In this document: positions 14,653 through 23,877 of the stretch, piece after piece
Position numbering within the stretch: position 1 is the stretch's first letter
Layout of the letters: every line of letters begins with the position of its first letter
Assembly (NCBI GenBank): GCA_964392175.1
Contig: CAYMOJ010000021.1
Coordinates: forward strand, 1-31,116
Length of the DNA stretch: 31,116 nt
Direction of reading: 5' to 3'
DNA from: Firm-04 sp964392175
GTDB taxonomy: Bacteria > Bacillota > Clostridia > Oscillospirales > Ruminococcaceae
Position numbers and translations under genes: made by a program
The notes under the pieces: generated by a model
What the model was told of the DNA's origin: nothing
The model's input: only the letters and a program-made list of their open reading frames with translations
The model's database searches: none

Positions 14653-15846
14653 ATGAAAATCAGTGGTATTATCTGCGAGTACAATCCCTTTCACAATGGG
14701 CATCTGCACCATATCAAGGAGACCAGAAAAAACGGCGCGACACATATCGTTGCAGTGATGAGTGGTAACTTTGTACAACGTGGTGATGTGGCTATGATGG
14801 ACAAGTTCACTCGCGCAAAGGTGGCAGCAAGCTGCGGTGCGGATCTTGTGCTGGAGCTGCCGGTGCCCTATGCGCTTGGCGCAGCGGAAGTTTTTGCAAA
14901 AGGCGCTGTATCCATTCTTGCAAATCTTGGCTGTGTAGATGAGCTTTCTTTCGGCAGCGAGTGCGGCGATATCACTACGCTGAAAAAAGCAGTAGATGCA
15001 TCCAACGAATGCGCAAATCGTCCAGAACTGGATGAATTGCTTAAGCTAGGGCATTCTTACCCCAAAGCATTGCATATTCTGCTGCGTCAGAATTATGGGG
15101 ACGGGGTTTCCGCTTTGTTTGATACGCCAAATAATGTACTTGCCATCGAATATCTCCGCGCCATCAACAATCTGCGCAACGAAATGCAGGTCTTTACAGT
15201 AAAACGGTTAGTAGCGCATGATTCCACTATCATTGCAGATGATCAAACCAGCGCATCTCATGTGCGTAAAATGCTTACAGAAAACAAAAAAGATTACGAA
15301 AAGCTCGTGCCCCTTGCCACTGCTCAGAGCATCCGCAACAGTGCAGCAAGCGGAAATATCGCAAGATTTATCAATCTGGAGCGCATACTGCTGTACTATC
15401 TGCGTACGGCAACCCCTGAACAACTATTGGCATCTCCTGAAGTTGCACAGGGATTGGAAAACAAGATCTTGGCAGCGCGTAACGCAACTTCTATGGATGC
15501 AATGTTTGCTGCGATTAAAAGTAAGCGATACACCATGGCACGACTACGGCGAATCATGCTGCACATTCTACTGGGCATTCGTCGCGAACATATTACGGTG
15601 GCACCGCCCTATGCAAGAATCCTCGCACTGAATGAACGGGGTTCGGAAATCCTGACAGCGGCAAAGCAAGCAGGCAGTACCATACCCTGTGCAACCTCTC
15701 TCGCAAAGCTCGCAGAATGCAATGACACTGCTGCCAAGATGGCCGAATTGGATGCCAAAGCAACTGCCATTTATGGGCTTGCACTGGACAAAATTGCTCC
15801 TGCCGATGCCGATTACAGAGCAAAAATCGCGATGATAAAGGAGTAA
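14653..15846 (+). CDS. tmcAL: tRNA(Met) cytidine acetate ligase (TmcAL/YlbM family)
   Basis: A nucleotidyltransferase-like protein of 397 residues. In B. subtilis TmcAL activates acetate with ATP and forms N4-acetylcytidine at the wobble position of elongator tRNA-Met. The class-defining start KISGIICEYNPFHNGHLHHI has the HxGH nucleotide-binding motif, and VAVMSGNFVQRGDVAMMDKF and LVLELPVPYALG follow. ATG 14653 is chosen: AAGGAGG precedes it at about eight bases and the family starts there, whereas an open frame extending upstream to 14533 has no ribosome site. It is divergent from ackA, which links two acetate-handling enzymes. yigZ follows after six bases. Confidence 0.92.
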   Translation: MKISGIICEYNPFHNGHLHHIKETRKNGATHIVAVMSGNFVQRGDVAMMDKFTRAKVAASCGADLVLELPVPYALGAAEVFAKGAVSILANLGCVDELSFGSECGDITTLKKAVDASNECANRPELDELLKLGHSYPKALHILLRQNYGDGVSALFDTPNNVLAIEYLRAINNLRNEMQVFTVKRLVAHDSTIIADDQTSASHVRKMLTENKKDYEKLVPLATAQSIRNSAASGNIARFINLERILLYYLRTATPEQLLASPEVAQGLENKILAARNATSMDAMFAAIKSKRYTMARLRRIMLHILLGIRREHITVAPPYARILALNERGSEILTAAKQAGSTIPCATSLAKLAECNDTAAKMAELDAKATAIYGLALDKIAPADADYRAKIAMIKE

Positions 15847-15852
15847 TATTTT

Positions 15853-16491
15853 ATGGAGTACCGCACAATTGCAGCTCCCACCGAGGGTAGCATTACAGAA
15901 AAACGATCAGAATTTATCGCACAGCTTAGTCATGTAATAACCACGGAAGAAGTGACTGCATACATTGAGCAGGTCAAAGCAAAGCACCACAAGGCAAGGC
16001 ACAATGTTTGGGCATATGCACTGCACACAGATGGAACTGTTCGCTACAGCGATGACGGTGAACCGCAAGGCACTGGAGGTGTACCTGTGCTAAGCGTACT
16101 GCAAAAATCAGGGTTGACCGATGTGGTATGTGTAGTCACACGGTATTTCGGTGGTGTGCTGTTAGGAGCAAGCGGTCTGACCCGTGCCTACTCTGCAGCG
16201 GCGGCACTTGCCGTACAAAATGCACAAATCCAATGCTTCTGCGAGGCAGTGCGCCTAAAAATCATGATGGACTACGGACTGTACGGAAAAGTGCGCTATG
16301 TGCTGCCCGATTACGGAATTTTGGAAATCGAAAGCGATTTTGGAGAAGCGGTTACACTCTGCATTGATATCAAAAAAGAAATGTGCCCCCTGTTGGAGGC
16401 ACATTTGACGGAGATTTCCTGTGGCACGATTCAAATGACTGTGCTGATGGAGCATTATGCCGATTTTGCTTCGGCTTCGTCTACTCCATAA
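15853..16491 (+). CDS. yigZ: YigZ/IMPACT family protein
   Basis: A 212-residue member of the UPF0029 family, related to the eukaryotic translation regulator IMPACT; the bacterial role is not settled. The N-terminal domain is diagnostic: KRSEFIAQLSHV, KHHKARHNVWAYAL, YSDDGEPQGTGGVPVL and VVTRYFGGVLLGASGLTRAYSAAA, filling residues about 17-120. The C-terminal ferredoxin-like domain of the family covers about 135-205. AAAGGAG overlaps the tmcAL stop region and serves the ATG at 15853. The last 11 bases overlap the 3' end of uvrA on the opposite strand, and no terminator stands between the two converging units. Confidence 0.93.
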   Translation: MEYRTIAAPTEGSITEKRSEFIAQLSHVITTEEVTAYIEQVKAKHHKARHNVWAYALHTDGTVRYSDDGEPQGTGGVPVLSVLQKSGLTDVVCVVTRYFGGVLLGASGLTRAYSAAAALAVQNAQIQCFCEAVRLKIMMDYGLYGKVRYVLPDYGILEIESDFGEAVTLCIDIKKEMCPLLEAHLTEISCGTIQMTVLMEHYADFASASSTP

Positions 16492-19318
16492 TGGAAGAAT
16501 CCTGCAAATAGGGCGATAAAAACCTGCCTGTGTAAGATTCCTTCACCATAGCGATTTCTTCAGGCGTACCCTCTGCCACAATGGCACCTCCGCCGTTACC
16601 GCCCTCTGGACCAAGGTCAATGATATGATCCGCAACCTTGATGACATTCAAGTTATGCTCAATAACCACCAGTGTATTGCCTGCATCGGCAAGTCGCTGT
16701 AGCACTTCAATCAGTTGATGGACATCGGCATTATGCAGACCTGTCGTTGGCTCATCCAGAATATAGATTGTTTGACCGGTAGAACGCTTTTGCAACTCAG
16801 TGGAAAGTTTGACACGCTGTGCCTCTCCGCCTGAAAGGGTCGTTGCAGGCTGACCAATCTTGATATAACCGAGGCCCACCTCGTGTAGCGTATTCAGCTT
16901 GCGCGCGATTTTAGGAATCGCAGAAAAGAATTCACATCCTTCATCCACTGTCATTTCCAGTACATCGTGAATGGATTTGCCCTTGTATTTGACTTCCAGA
17001 GTCTCGTGATTATATCGCCTGCCTTTACAGACATCACAAGGCACATACACATCAGGCAAAAAATGCATCTCAATCTTCACAATACCATCGCCCTCGCAGG
17101 CTTCGCAACGTCCGCCGCGAATATTAAATGAAAACCTGCCGGCACCATAGCCGCGCATTTTTGCTTCTGCAGTTTGTGCAAACAAATTACGAATATCACC
17201 AAACACGCCTGTATAGGTCGCAGGATTGGAACGGGGCGTTCTGCCGATGGGTGACTGATCGATGCAAATCACCTTATCCAGATACTCTGTGCCCTCGATA
17301 CGCTCACATTTACCTGCACGAACCTTGGCGCGATTGAGGTTTGCCGCAAGATACTTATATAGCACCTCATTCACTAGCGAAGACTTGCCCGAGCCAGACA
17401 CGCCGGTCACGCAAATGAGCTTGCCGAGAGGAAATCGCACCGTTAGATTCTTCAGGTTGTTTTCCGTAGCACCATATACCACCAGTTCTTTTCCGTTGCC
17501 GGTACGATGTTGTTCTGGCAACGGAATTTTCTTTTTTCCGCTCAGATATTGCGCCGTAATGGATTCCTCACAGGCAAGCAATTCATTGAGTGTACCTGCA
17601 CAAACGATCTGTCCACCATTCACACCTGCTCCCGGGCCAATATCGACAATAAAATCCGCAGCACGCATGGTATCATCGTCATGCTCCACCACAATAACGG
17701 TATTGCCGCAATCGCGTAAACGCTGCAAAGTCGCAATCAATTTTTCGTTATCACGTTGATGCAAACCGATGCTTGGCTCGTCCAGAATATACAACACGCC
17801 CATCAATGAAGAACCAATCTGCGTGGCAAGACGAATACGCTGACTCTCACCACCTGACAGTGTGCCGGCCGCACGAGAAAGGGAAAGATATCCAAGACCC
17901 ACACTTTGCAAAAAGCCAAGTCGCGACTTAATTTCCTTAACAATCAAACGAGCAATTTGCATCTGCCGTGCAGTAAAGGGAATCTCCTCAAAAAAGTTCA
18001 CAAGCTCTGTGACCGATTTACTACACAGCGCATCGATGTCTAATCCGCCAACAGTGACTGCCAGTGACGCAGGCTTCAAACGTTTGCCATGGCAATCCGG
18101 ACAAGGTACACTGGACATGAACGCCTCTAGCTCTTCTTTGACCGAGGGGGAAGCGTAAGTGTACCGCCGCTTCAAATTGGGAATCAGCCCCTCAAAAGGC
18201 TGATAATATACACCGCCTCCATAACTTTTATGACGGTGTAATTCCAATTTGCGGTCACCCGTACCATATAAAAACAGATTTCGTTCTTCTTCAGTCAGGT
18301 CACAAATGGGTGTATCCAGAGAAATCCCGTATTCCTGCGAGATCGCGTTATAATACATAGTAGCGAAGCTACTCTCATCCAGCGTATTCCAACCGGGCAC
18401 GCGAAACGCTCCTTCACGGACTGAAAGCTGCATATTGGGCATCATGGTTTGAGGATCAAATTCGGTAAACACGCCCAAACCCGTACAATGCTCGCACGCA
18501 CCGTAGGGATTGTTAAACGAAAACATACGGGGACTCATTTCTTCCATAGAAAAGCCGTGGTCAGGGCAGGCGTAGGAAAGGGAATAGAGCCGTTCTTCTC
18601 CCCCAATGACACCAATAACGACAAGTCCATCAGCAAGCTTTGTGGCAGTTTCTAAACTATCCGTCAAGCGTGTACGAATCCCGTCTTTGACCACCAGACG
18701 ATCTACCACAATTTCAATGTTGTGCTTTTTGTTCTTATCCATTTTGATTTTTTCGCTTAGATCATAGATGCTGCCATCTACACGGGCGCGCACAAAGCCC
18801 GATTTTTTCGCGGCTTCTAGCTCCTTGGCGTACTCCCCTTTTCTTCCGCGCACAATGGGTGCCATGACTTGCAGCTTTGTTCCTTGCTCCATAGCAAGCA
18901 CAATATCAGCAATGCAGTCTACAGTTTGTTGATTGATTTCCCTGCCGCAAATGGGACAGTGCGGTGTACCGACTCTAGCGTACAACAGACGCAAATAGTC
19001 ATAGATCTCAGTGACAGTCCCCACTGTAGAGCGCGGATTCTTAGAAGTTGTTTTCTGGTCGATGGAAATAGCCGGAGAAAGCCCTTCAATACTGTCCACA
19101 TCCGGCTTTTCCATTTGTCCCAAAAACATACGAGCATAAGAAGAAAGGCTTTCCATATAGCGACGTTGACCATCAGCATAAATGGTATCAAATGCCAACG
19201 AAGATTTACCCGAACCGGAAAGCCCTGTAAATACCACTAACTTATCCCGAGGAATCTCAACGCTGATATTTTTCAGGTTATGCTCTCTTGCGCCCCGTAC
19301 AATAATTTTATCTAACAT
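16481..19318 (-). CDS. uvrA: Excinuclease ABC subunit A
   Basis: The damage-recognition ATPase of nucleotide excision repair; UvrA dimers load UvrB on lesions. The protein has 945 residues, the usual size. ATPase I: Walker A GLSGSGKSS (33-41) and signature LSGGESQ (487-493). ATPase II: Walker A GVSGSGKSS (639-647), signature LSGGEAQ (828-834) and ILDEPTTGLH. Zinc-binding cysteine pairs are seen at C251/C275/C278 with C406/C409, and at C738/C741/C761/C764. The UvrB-interaction and insertion domains lie between. GAAAGGGG stands rather far (about 13 bases) before the ATG. uvrB and a membrane-protein gene lie upstream on the same strand, with 55 bases before uvrA, so the three are probably co-transcribed. 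Confidence 0.98.
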   Translation of the reverse strand: MLDKIIVRGAREHNLKNISVEIPRDKLVVFTGLSGSGKSSLAFDTIYADGQRRYMESLSSYARMFLGQMEKPDVDSIEGLSPAISIDQKTTSKNPRSTVGTVTEIYDYLRLLYARVGTPHCPICGREINQQTVDCIADIVLAMEQGTKLQVMAPIVRGRKGEYAKELEAAKKSGFVRARVDGSIYDLSEKIKMDKNKKHNIEIVVDRLVVKDGIRTRLTDSLETATKLADGLVVIGVIGGEERLYSLSYACPDHGFSMEEMSPRMFSFNNPYGACEHCTGLGVFTEFDPQTMMPNMQLSVREGAFRVPGWNTLDESSFATMYYNAISQEYGISLDTPICDLTEEERNLFLYGTGDRKLELHRHKSYGGGVYYQPFEGLIPNLKRRYTYASPSVKEELEAFMSSVPCPDCHGKRLKPASLAVTVGGLDIDALCSKSVTELVNFFEEIPFTARQMQIARLIVKEIKSRLGFLQSVGLGYLSLSRAAGTLSGGESQRIRLATQIGSSLMGVLYILDEPSIGLHQRDNEKLIATLQRLRDCGNTVIVVEHDDDTMRAADFIVDIGPGAGVNGGQIVCAGTLNELLACEESITAQYLSGKKKIPLPEQHRTGNGKELVVYGATENNLKNLTVRFPLGKLICVTGVSGSGKSSLVNEVLYKYLAANLNRAKVRAGKCERIEGTEYLDKVICIDQSPIGRTPRSNPATYTGVFGDIRNLFAQTAEAKMRGYGAGRFSFNIRGGRCEACEGDGIVKIEMHFLPDVYVPCDVCKGRRYNHETLEVKYKGKSIHDVLEMTVDEGCEFFSAIPKIARKLNTLHEVGLGYIKIGQPATTLSGGEAQRVKLSTELQKRSTGQTIYILDEPTTGLHNADVHQLIEVLQRLADAGNTLVVIEHNLNVIKVADHIIDLGPEGGNGGGAIVAEGTPEEIAMVKESYTGRFLSPYLQDSSIME

Positions 19319-19373
19319 AGATTAAAATAATCCCCTTTCTGTATTTTGAAAATCAACGCAATAATGCACCCTG

Positions 19374-20009
19374 TCATGCAAGGAAGAACGCACCACACAC
19401 AGGGACGATAGTAATCAACAGCAATGCCATACAAATTACAAAAAGCGCAAATGCTATACGTCGCTTTCTGCGAAACCGCTTTTCCAACTTTTCGTGATCT
19501 GCTTGCAGCATAAGGGTAGCCGTTTCATCCACCGGTACACCTTGCCATGCGTTATGGTAAACCATCTGGGGCAAATATCCATCTATTGCACGATTGCTAT
19601 CCATAACACATAGTGGAATCGGCTGCAAGGGTTGTGGAAACATTTGCACAGAAACAGAATCTGCAATTGTAAATGGCAACGGCGTTTTGCATCGCAAACC
19701 AAAAAAGGCGATATGCTGCATACCATCACTGCAAGGATATGCCACAGCAAACTCATACAAAAACGGATAAGCATTGCCACGATAGCTTTGCACCGCACCG
19801 TTTTGCATGACATTGCCGCTACCATGCAACTGTCGACAATCCATGATCTTTCCAACCGCCGGCGTTGCAGATTGCATCAACCGCTCCAAGTTATGATTCT
19901 TTCGGTATTGAATCAAAGAAATAACCAATGCAGCAACCAATACTGCTATACCGATTACAAACACAACCAGAAAGACGATAAACAGCAAAAAAATCCCCAT
20001 AAACGCCAT
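19374..20009 (-). CDS. Two-helix membrane protein between uvrB and uvrA
   Basis: A 211-residue protein with a long hydrophobic helix at about 3-35 (IFLLFIVFLVVFVIGIAVLVAALVISLI), a soluble middle of about 140 residues rich in aromatic residues and proline, a basic segment KRFRRKRR near 175-183, and a second helix at about 184-208. The middle segment, with PAVGKIMDCRQ and YEFAVAYPCSDG, recalls DUF3592-like domains, but this is a weak match by eye. The basic segment beside helix 2 and the positive start of the soluble part after helix 1 (QYRKNHNLER) suggest the middle domain is cytoplasmic. AGGAGG precedes the ATG, and the gene starts 12 bases after the uvrB stop. Any link with DNA repair is unknown. 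Confidence 0.8.
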   Translation of the reverse strand: MAFMGIFLLFIVFLVVFVIGIAVLVAALVISLIQYRKNHNLERLMQSATPAVGKIMDCRQLHGSGNVMQNGAVQSYRGNAYPFLYEFAVAYPCSDGMQHIAFFGLRCKTPLPFTIADSVSVQMFPQPLQPIPLCVMDSNRAIDGYLPQMVYHNAWQGVPVDETATLMLQADHEKLEKRFRRKRRIAFALFVICMALLLITIVPVCGAFFLA

Positions 20010-20021
20010 GATATCCTCCTG

Positions 20022-21986
20022 TCAATCCCCACGCAATTTTTTGATCTGATCGCGCAAATAGGCGGCATGTTCAAACTCAAGCAACCTTGCTGCTTCTTTC
20101 ATCTGGGTGCTCAGCTGCTTGATGAGTGCTTCCTTTTCCTGACGACTCATTTGCTTGGCAACTGACTTTTCGGTCTTTTCCTTCGTAGAAATTTCCAGCA
20201 CATCACGGATATCCTTGACGATGGTTTTAGGCACGATGCCGTACTTTTCATTAAATGCCATCTGGATGCCACGACGGCGCTCTGTTTCCAAAATAGCACG
20301 TTCCATACTACCGGTCACAGTATCCGCATACATGATGACTTCACCCCCTGCATTACGGGCGGCACGACCAATCGTCTGCACCAAAGACGTTTCCGAACGC
20401 AAAAAGCCTTCTTTATCCGCATCGAGAATCGCCACAAGCGATACTTCCGGCAAGTCCAGACCCTCTCGCAACAAATTGATGCCCACCAGCACATCAAATT
20501 CGCCCATACGCAGATCACGCAACAATTCCATACGCTCAATGGTATCTACATCATGGTGCAAATACCGTACCTTAATCTGCATATTCTGCAAATATGCAGT
20601 AAGATCCTCTGCCATTTTTTTTGTCAGTGTGGTCACAAGCACACGCTCATCGCGCTCTATGCGCTGATGAATCTGCGACAACAAGTCCTCAATTTGTCCC
20701 TCCACAGGCTTCACAGTCACAGGTGGATCCAACAGTCCCGTGGGACGAATCAATTGCTCCACAATGATATCGGTGCGTTCTTTTTCCAATTTACCCGGTG
20801 TCGCACTGACATACATTGCCTCGCGAATGCGCTCGGTAAACTCACTGTAGTTTAGTGGCCGATTATCAAATGCACTGGGCAACCGAAAGCCGTAATCTAC
20901 CAGAGTTTGTTTACGAGCACGGTCGCCTGCGTACATTCCGCCAACCTGTGGCAGCGTCACATGAGACTCATCAACGATTAGCAAAAAATCATCAGGAAAA
21001 TGGTCTAGAAGCGTCTGTGGCTTTGCCCCGGGCTTTCGACGGGAAAGCACACGGGAATAATTCTCAATTCCGCTGCAAAAACCAATCTCACGGAGCATTT
21101 CGATATCATAATTGGTACGTTGGGCAATACGCTGTGCTTCAATCAGCTTGTTTTCCGATTCAAAAAAAGCCACTCTTTCCGCAAGCTCCTCCTGCAATTC
21201 ACCAATGGCAGCCTCCAGTTTATCCTCTGATACCACATAATGGCTTGCCGGGAAAATCACAGTATGTTGCAGGGTTGCCTTGATCTCACCCGTTACAATT
21301 TCAATTTCTGCAATACGGTCGATCTCATCGCCAAAAAACTCAATACGCACAGCAGTTTCAGTAGATTGCACCGGACAGATATCCACCACGTCCCCATGCA
21401 CACGAAAGTTACCACGCTCCATGGCAATATCATTGCGCTGATACTGAATCGCCACCAGCGATGCGATCAGATCTTCACGGGAAAGCTCCATACCCGGGCG
21501 CATAGAAATGGTCATGTGGCGATATTCCTCCGGCGCACCCAGTGCATAGATACACGAAACTGAAGAAACAATGATCACATCGTTGCGCTCTGCCAGTGCC
21601 ATCGTCGCAGAATGACGCAATCGGTCGATCTCGTTGTTAATGGCAGAGTCCTTCTCAATATAGCTATCGGTACTGGGAATATAAGCCTCGGGCTGATAAT
21701 AATCGTAGTAGGAAACAAAATATTCCACCGCATTTTCGGGAAAAAACTCCTTGAACTCACTACAAAGCTGCGCCGCCAAGATCTTATTGTGGGCAAGTAC
21801 CAGTGTGGGCTTATTACGTGCTGCAATCACATTTGCCATGGTAAAGGTTTTACCGGAGCCTGTCACGCCCAACAAAATTTGTTCTTGATTCCCCTGCTCA
21901 AAGCCATGGATCAAATCCTGAATGGCGCGAGGCTGATCTCCTGCAGGCGCATAGGGAGCGTGCAGACGGAAATTTTTTTTGTCCAC
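20022..21986 (-). CDS. uvrB: Excinuclease ABC subunit B
   Basis: The helicase-like subunit of nucleotide excision repair that verifies damage and recruits UvrC. Visible features: PAGDQPRAI, Walker A GVTGSGKTFTMAN near 41-53, the beta-hairpin YYDYYQPEAYIPSTDSYIEKDS, DESHVTLPQVGGMY, helicase motifs LREGLDLPEVSLVAILDADKEGFLRS and QTIGRAARNAGG, and the C-terminal UVR helix pair ALIKQLSTQMKEAARLLEFEHAAYLRDQI. GTG at 21986 is chosen (654 residues): AGGAG stands eight bases upstream and the homology starts at once. TTG at 22010 would add eight residues and lies before that ribosome site. It opens the uvrB - membrane protein - uvrA unit. I saw no clear GAAC-N4-GTTC LexA box near its promoter. Confidence 0.97.
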   Translation of the reverse strand: MDKKNFRLHAPYAPAGDQPRAIQDLIHGFEQGNQEQILLGVTGSGKTFTMANVIAARNKPTLVLAHNKILAAQLCSEFKEFFPENAVEYFVSYYDYYQPEAYIPSTDSYIEKDSAINNEIDRLRHSATMALAERNDVIIVSSVSCIYALGAPEEYRHMTISMRPGMELSREDLIASLVAIQYQRNDIAMERGNFRVHGDVVDICPVQSTETAVRIEFFGDEIDRIAEIEIVTGEIKATLQHTVIFPASHYVVSEDKLEAAIGELQEELAERVAFFESENKLIEAQRIAQRTNYDIEMLREIGFCSGIENYSRVLSRRKPGAKPQTLLDHFPDDFLLIVDESHVTLPQVGGMYAGDRARKQTLVDYGFRLPSAFDNRPLNYSEFTERIREAMYVSATPGKLEKERTDIIVEQLIRPTGLLDPPVTVKPVEGQIEDLLSQIHQRIERDERVLVTTLTKKMAEDLTAYLQNMQIKVRYLHHDVDTIERMELLRDLRMGEFDVLVGINLLREGLDLPEVSLVAILDADKEGFLRSETSLVQTIGRAARNAGGEVIMYADTVTGSMERAILETERRRGIQMAFNEKYGIVPKTIVKDIRDVLEISTKEKTEKSVAKQMSRQEKEALIKQLSTQMKEAARLLEFEHAAYLRDQIKKLRGD

Positions 21987-22023
21987 GGGGCAGTCTCCTC
22001 TTCCGATCAAAATTTACAGGTAT

Positions 22024-22052
22024 ATTATACACCATTTTTTCATACTTTGCAA
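22024..22052 (-). promoter_or_regulatory. Promoter of the uvrB unit
   Basis: Minus-strand TTGCAA (22047-22052), a 17-base spacer and perfect TATAAT (22024-22029), about 38 bases before the GTG start of uvrB. Confidence 0.8.
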
Positions 22053-22062
22053 GTAGATAAGG

Positions 22063-22094
22063 AATTGTCCTCTTAGCGACGCAAGAGGACAATT
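22063..22094. terminator. 12-bp hairpin after the ABC exporter genes
   Basis: AATTGTCCTCTT (22063-22074) pairs perfectly with 22083-22094 around an 8-base loop. It lies 13 bases past the stop of the ABC gene at 22108 (minus strand), but the T tract (seven T at 22098-22104) is on the plus-strand side. It may end the ABC message weakly and block plus-strand transcription strongly. Confidence 0.6.
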
Positions 22095-22107
22095 TGGATT
22101 TTTTTGC

Positions 22108-23877
22108 TCATGTAGATTGCGAAGTATACAGTTGGTAGTACAGACCTCTTTTTGCCATGAGTTCCTCATGGCTGCCACTTTCCAGAATGCCTTTTTCACC
22201 AATATACATAATGCGATCGCAGTTACGAATGGTAGAAAGCCTATGCGCTATGATAAAAGAGGTTCTTCCCTTCAGCAAACCAGCAATTCCCTTTTGCAAC
22301 AACGCCTCAGTACGTGCATCAATCGATGAAGTTGCCTCATCGAGAATCAGAATCTTGGGATCGCTGAGAACGGTTCGTGCAAAGCTGATCAACTGCTTCT
22401 CGCCGCCCGACAGCTTAGAGCCGCGCTCATTCACCTGTGTGTAATAGCCTTCCTCCATCTCGGTGATAAAGCTATCTGCATAGACCGTTTTTGCTGCTGC
22501 AATTACTTCTTCATCAGTAGCGTCCAGCTTGCCATATCGGATATTATCCATGATGGTGCCACTGAAGATAAAGCTATCTTGCAGCATAATACCCATATGG
22601 GAGCGCAGTGAATGTAATGTCACAGTGGAAATATCAGTACCGTCTATCAAAATGGTGCCATCATTCAAATTATAAAATCTGGAAAGCAATGAAACAATCG
22701 TAGATTTACCTGCGCCGGTTTCACCGACAAGTGCCACACTCTGCCCTGCTTCCACATCAAAAGAAAGATGCTCCAGTACAAGGACATTTTTCTCATACCC
22801 AAAGGTCACATCACGAAAACGCACCTGCCCTGTGACATCGCCCATTGGAACTGCATCCGGTATATCGTCTACAGTCACAGGCTCATCCAGCGTTTCGAAA
22901 ATACGTTCCAAGTATGCAATGTTATTGATGAAATTATTCATGATATTGGAAAGATTCATGATCGGCTGCCAGAAGCGCGATGCATAGCCTGTCATGGCGG
23001 CAAGCACACCTAAAGAAACCGTTGCCGGATCAAGAACAAGCAACCCCACAATGAACATCGCGGCGCGCACCAAAGTAGAAATATTATCCGTGACAGGCCA
23101 CACCAGATTGGAAAACACAACAGCGTGCATCCAGCTTTTACGATAACGTTCATTCAGGCGGTCGTAGATCTCGGCGTTTTCTTCCTCACGATGAAACACC
23201 TGAGTGATTCTTGCACCAACAATATTTTCCTGCAAATAGGCATTCATGTTGGAGCTTTTATTGGAAACATCCTGCCATGCTCTGCGTTGATGCTTTTTAA
23301 TGGAAAACATCACCAGCATAAACAGCGGTAAACCCGAAAGCGCAACCAGTGTCAAGCGTACATCAACGATCAGCATGAAAACCAGAATGAAGACCATGTT
23401 CAAAATTTCCACGACGAAATTAATGATCCCGTTGGAAAGCATATCGGACACGCTATTGACATAGTTGATGACGCGAATCAAGATCTTGCCGTGCGGACGG
23501 TCATCATAATAAGAAAAAGGCAGCTTTTGCAGATGGGCAAACAGATCCTCGCGAATATCAAAGATAATATGCTGACCCACCACAGTAAGAATCCGTGAGC
23601 GAATAGTAGAAAGCACCACACTGAATCCTGTACACAGCAACAGCAACAGCGCAAGCAAGATCAACTGCTTGGCGTTTTTTTCGGGAATGGTCACATCCAG
23701 TGCATGGCGCGTGATCAACGGGCCAATCAATCCTGCAATTGCTGAAATGACACTGAGCAGCAGTGCCAGCAGCATTTTGCCACTATATCGCCTGATGTAT
23801 ACAAAAGATCGCTTGAGATGGGTAAAATCAAATGGAGTTTCCAGCACTTCATCCACATCATATTTATTTCGAGCCAT
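22108..23877 (-). CDS. ABC exporter half-transporter, canonical ATPase subunit
   Basis: A 589-residue type IV ABC exporter subunit: six membrane helices in about 1-320 followed by one nucleotide-binding domain. Walker A GETGAGKSTIVSLL, signature LSGGEKQ, Walker B ILILDEATSS with the catalytic glutamate (E514) and the switch histidine in IIAHRLSTIRN (H545) are all intact. With the degenerate partner upstream it fits the BmrD/LmrD side of a heterodimeric multidrug or peptide exporter. ATG 23877 is chosen: AAAGGAGG stands six bases upstream and the family starts there; a longer reading frame runs back inside the partner gene. It overlaps the partner's stop by 14 bases, showing tight coupling. 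The substrate is not evident. Confidence 0.93.
   Translation of the reverse strand: MARNKYDVDEVLETPFDFTHLKRSFVYIRRYSGKMLLALLLSVISAIAGLIGPLITRHALDVTIPEKNAKQLILLALLLLLCTGFSVVLSTIRSRILTVVGQHIIFDIREDLFAHLQKLPFSYYDDRPHGKILIRVINYVNSVSDMLSNGIINFVVEILNMVFILVFMLIVDVRLTLVALSGLPLFMLVMFSIKKHQRRAWQDVSNKSSNMNAYLQENIVGARITQVFHREEENAEIYDRLNERYRKSWMHAVVFSNLVWPVTDNISTLVRAAMFIVGLLVLDPATVSLGVLAAMTGYASRFWQPIMNLSNIMNNFINNIAYLERIFETLDEPVTVDDIPDAVPMGDVTGQVRFRDVTFGYEKNVLVLEHLSFDVEAGQSVALVGETGAGKSTIVSLLSRFYNLNDGTILIDGTDISTVTLHSLRSHMGIMLQDSFIFSGTIMDNIRYGKLDATDEEVIAAAKTVYADSFITEMEEGYYTQVNERGSKLSGGEKQLISFARTVLSDPKILILDEATSSIDARTEALLQKGIAGLLKGRTSFIIAHRLSTIRNCDRIMYIGEKGILESGSHEELMAKRGLYYQLYTSQST

Noticed and set aside
22010..22060. 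LexA/SOS box at uvrB
   Set aside because: I looked for GAAC-N4-GTTC near the promoter and found no match.
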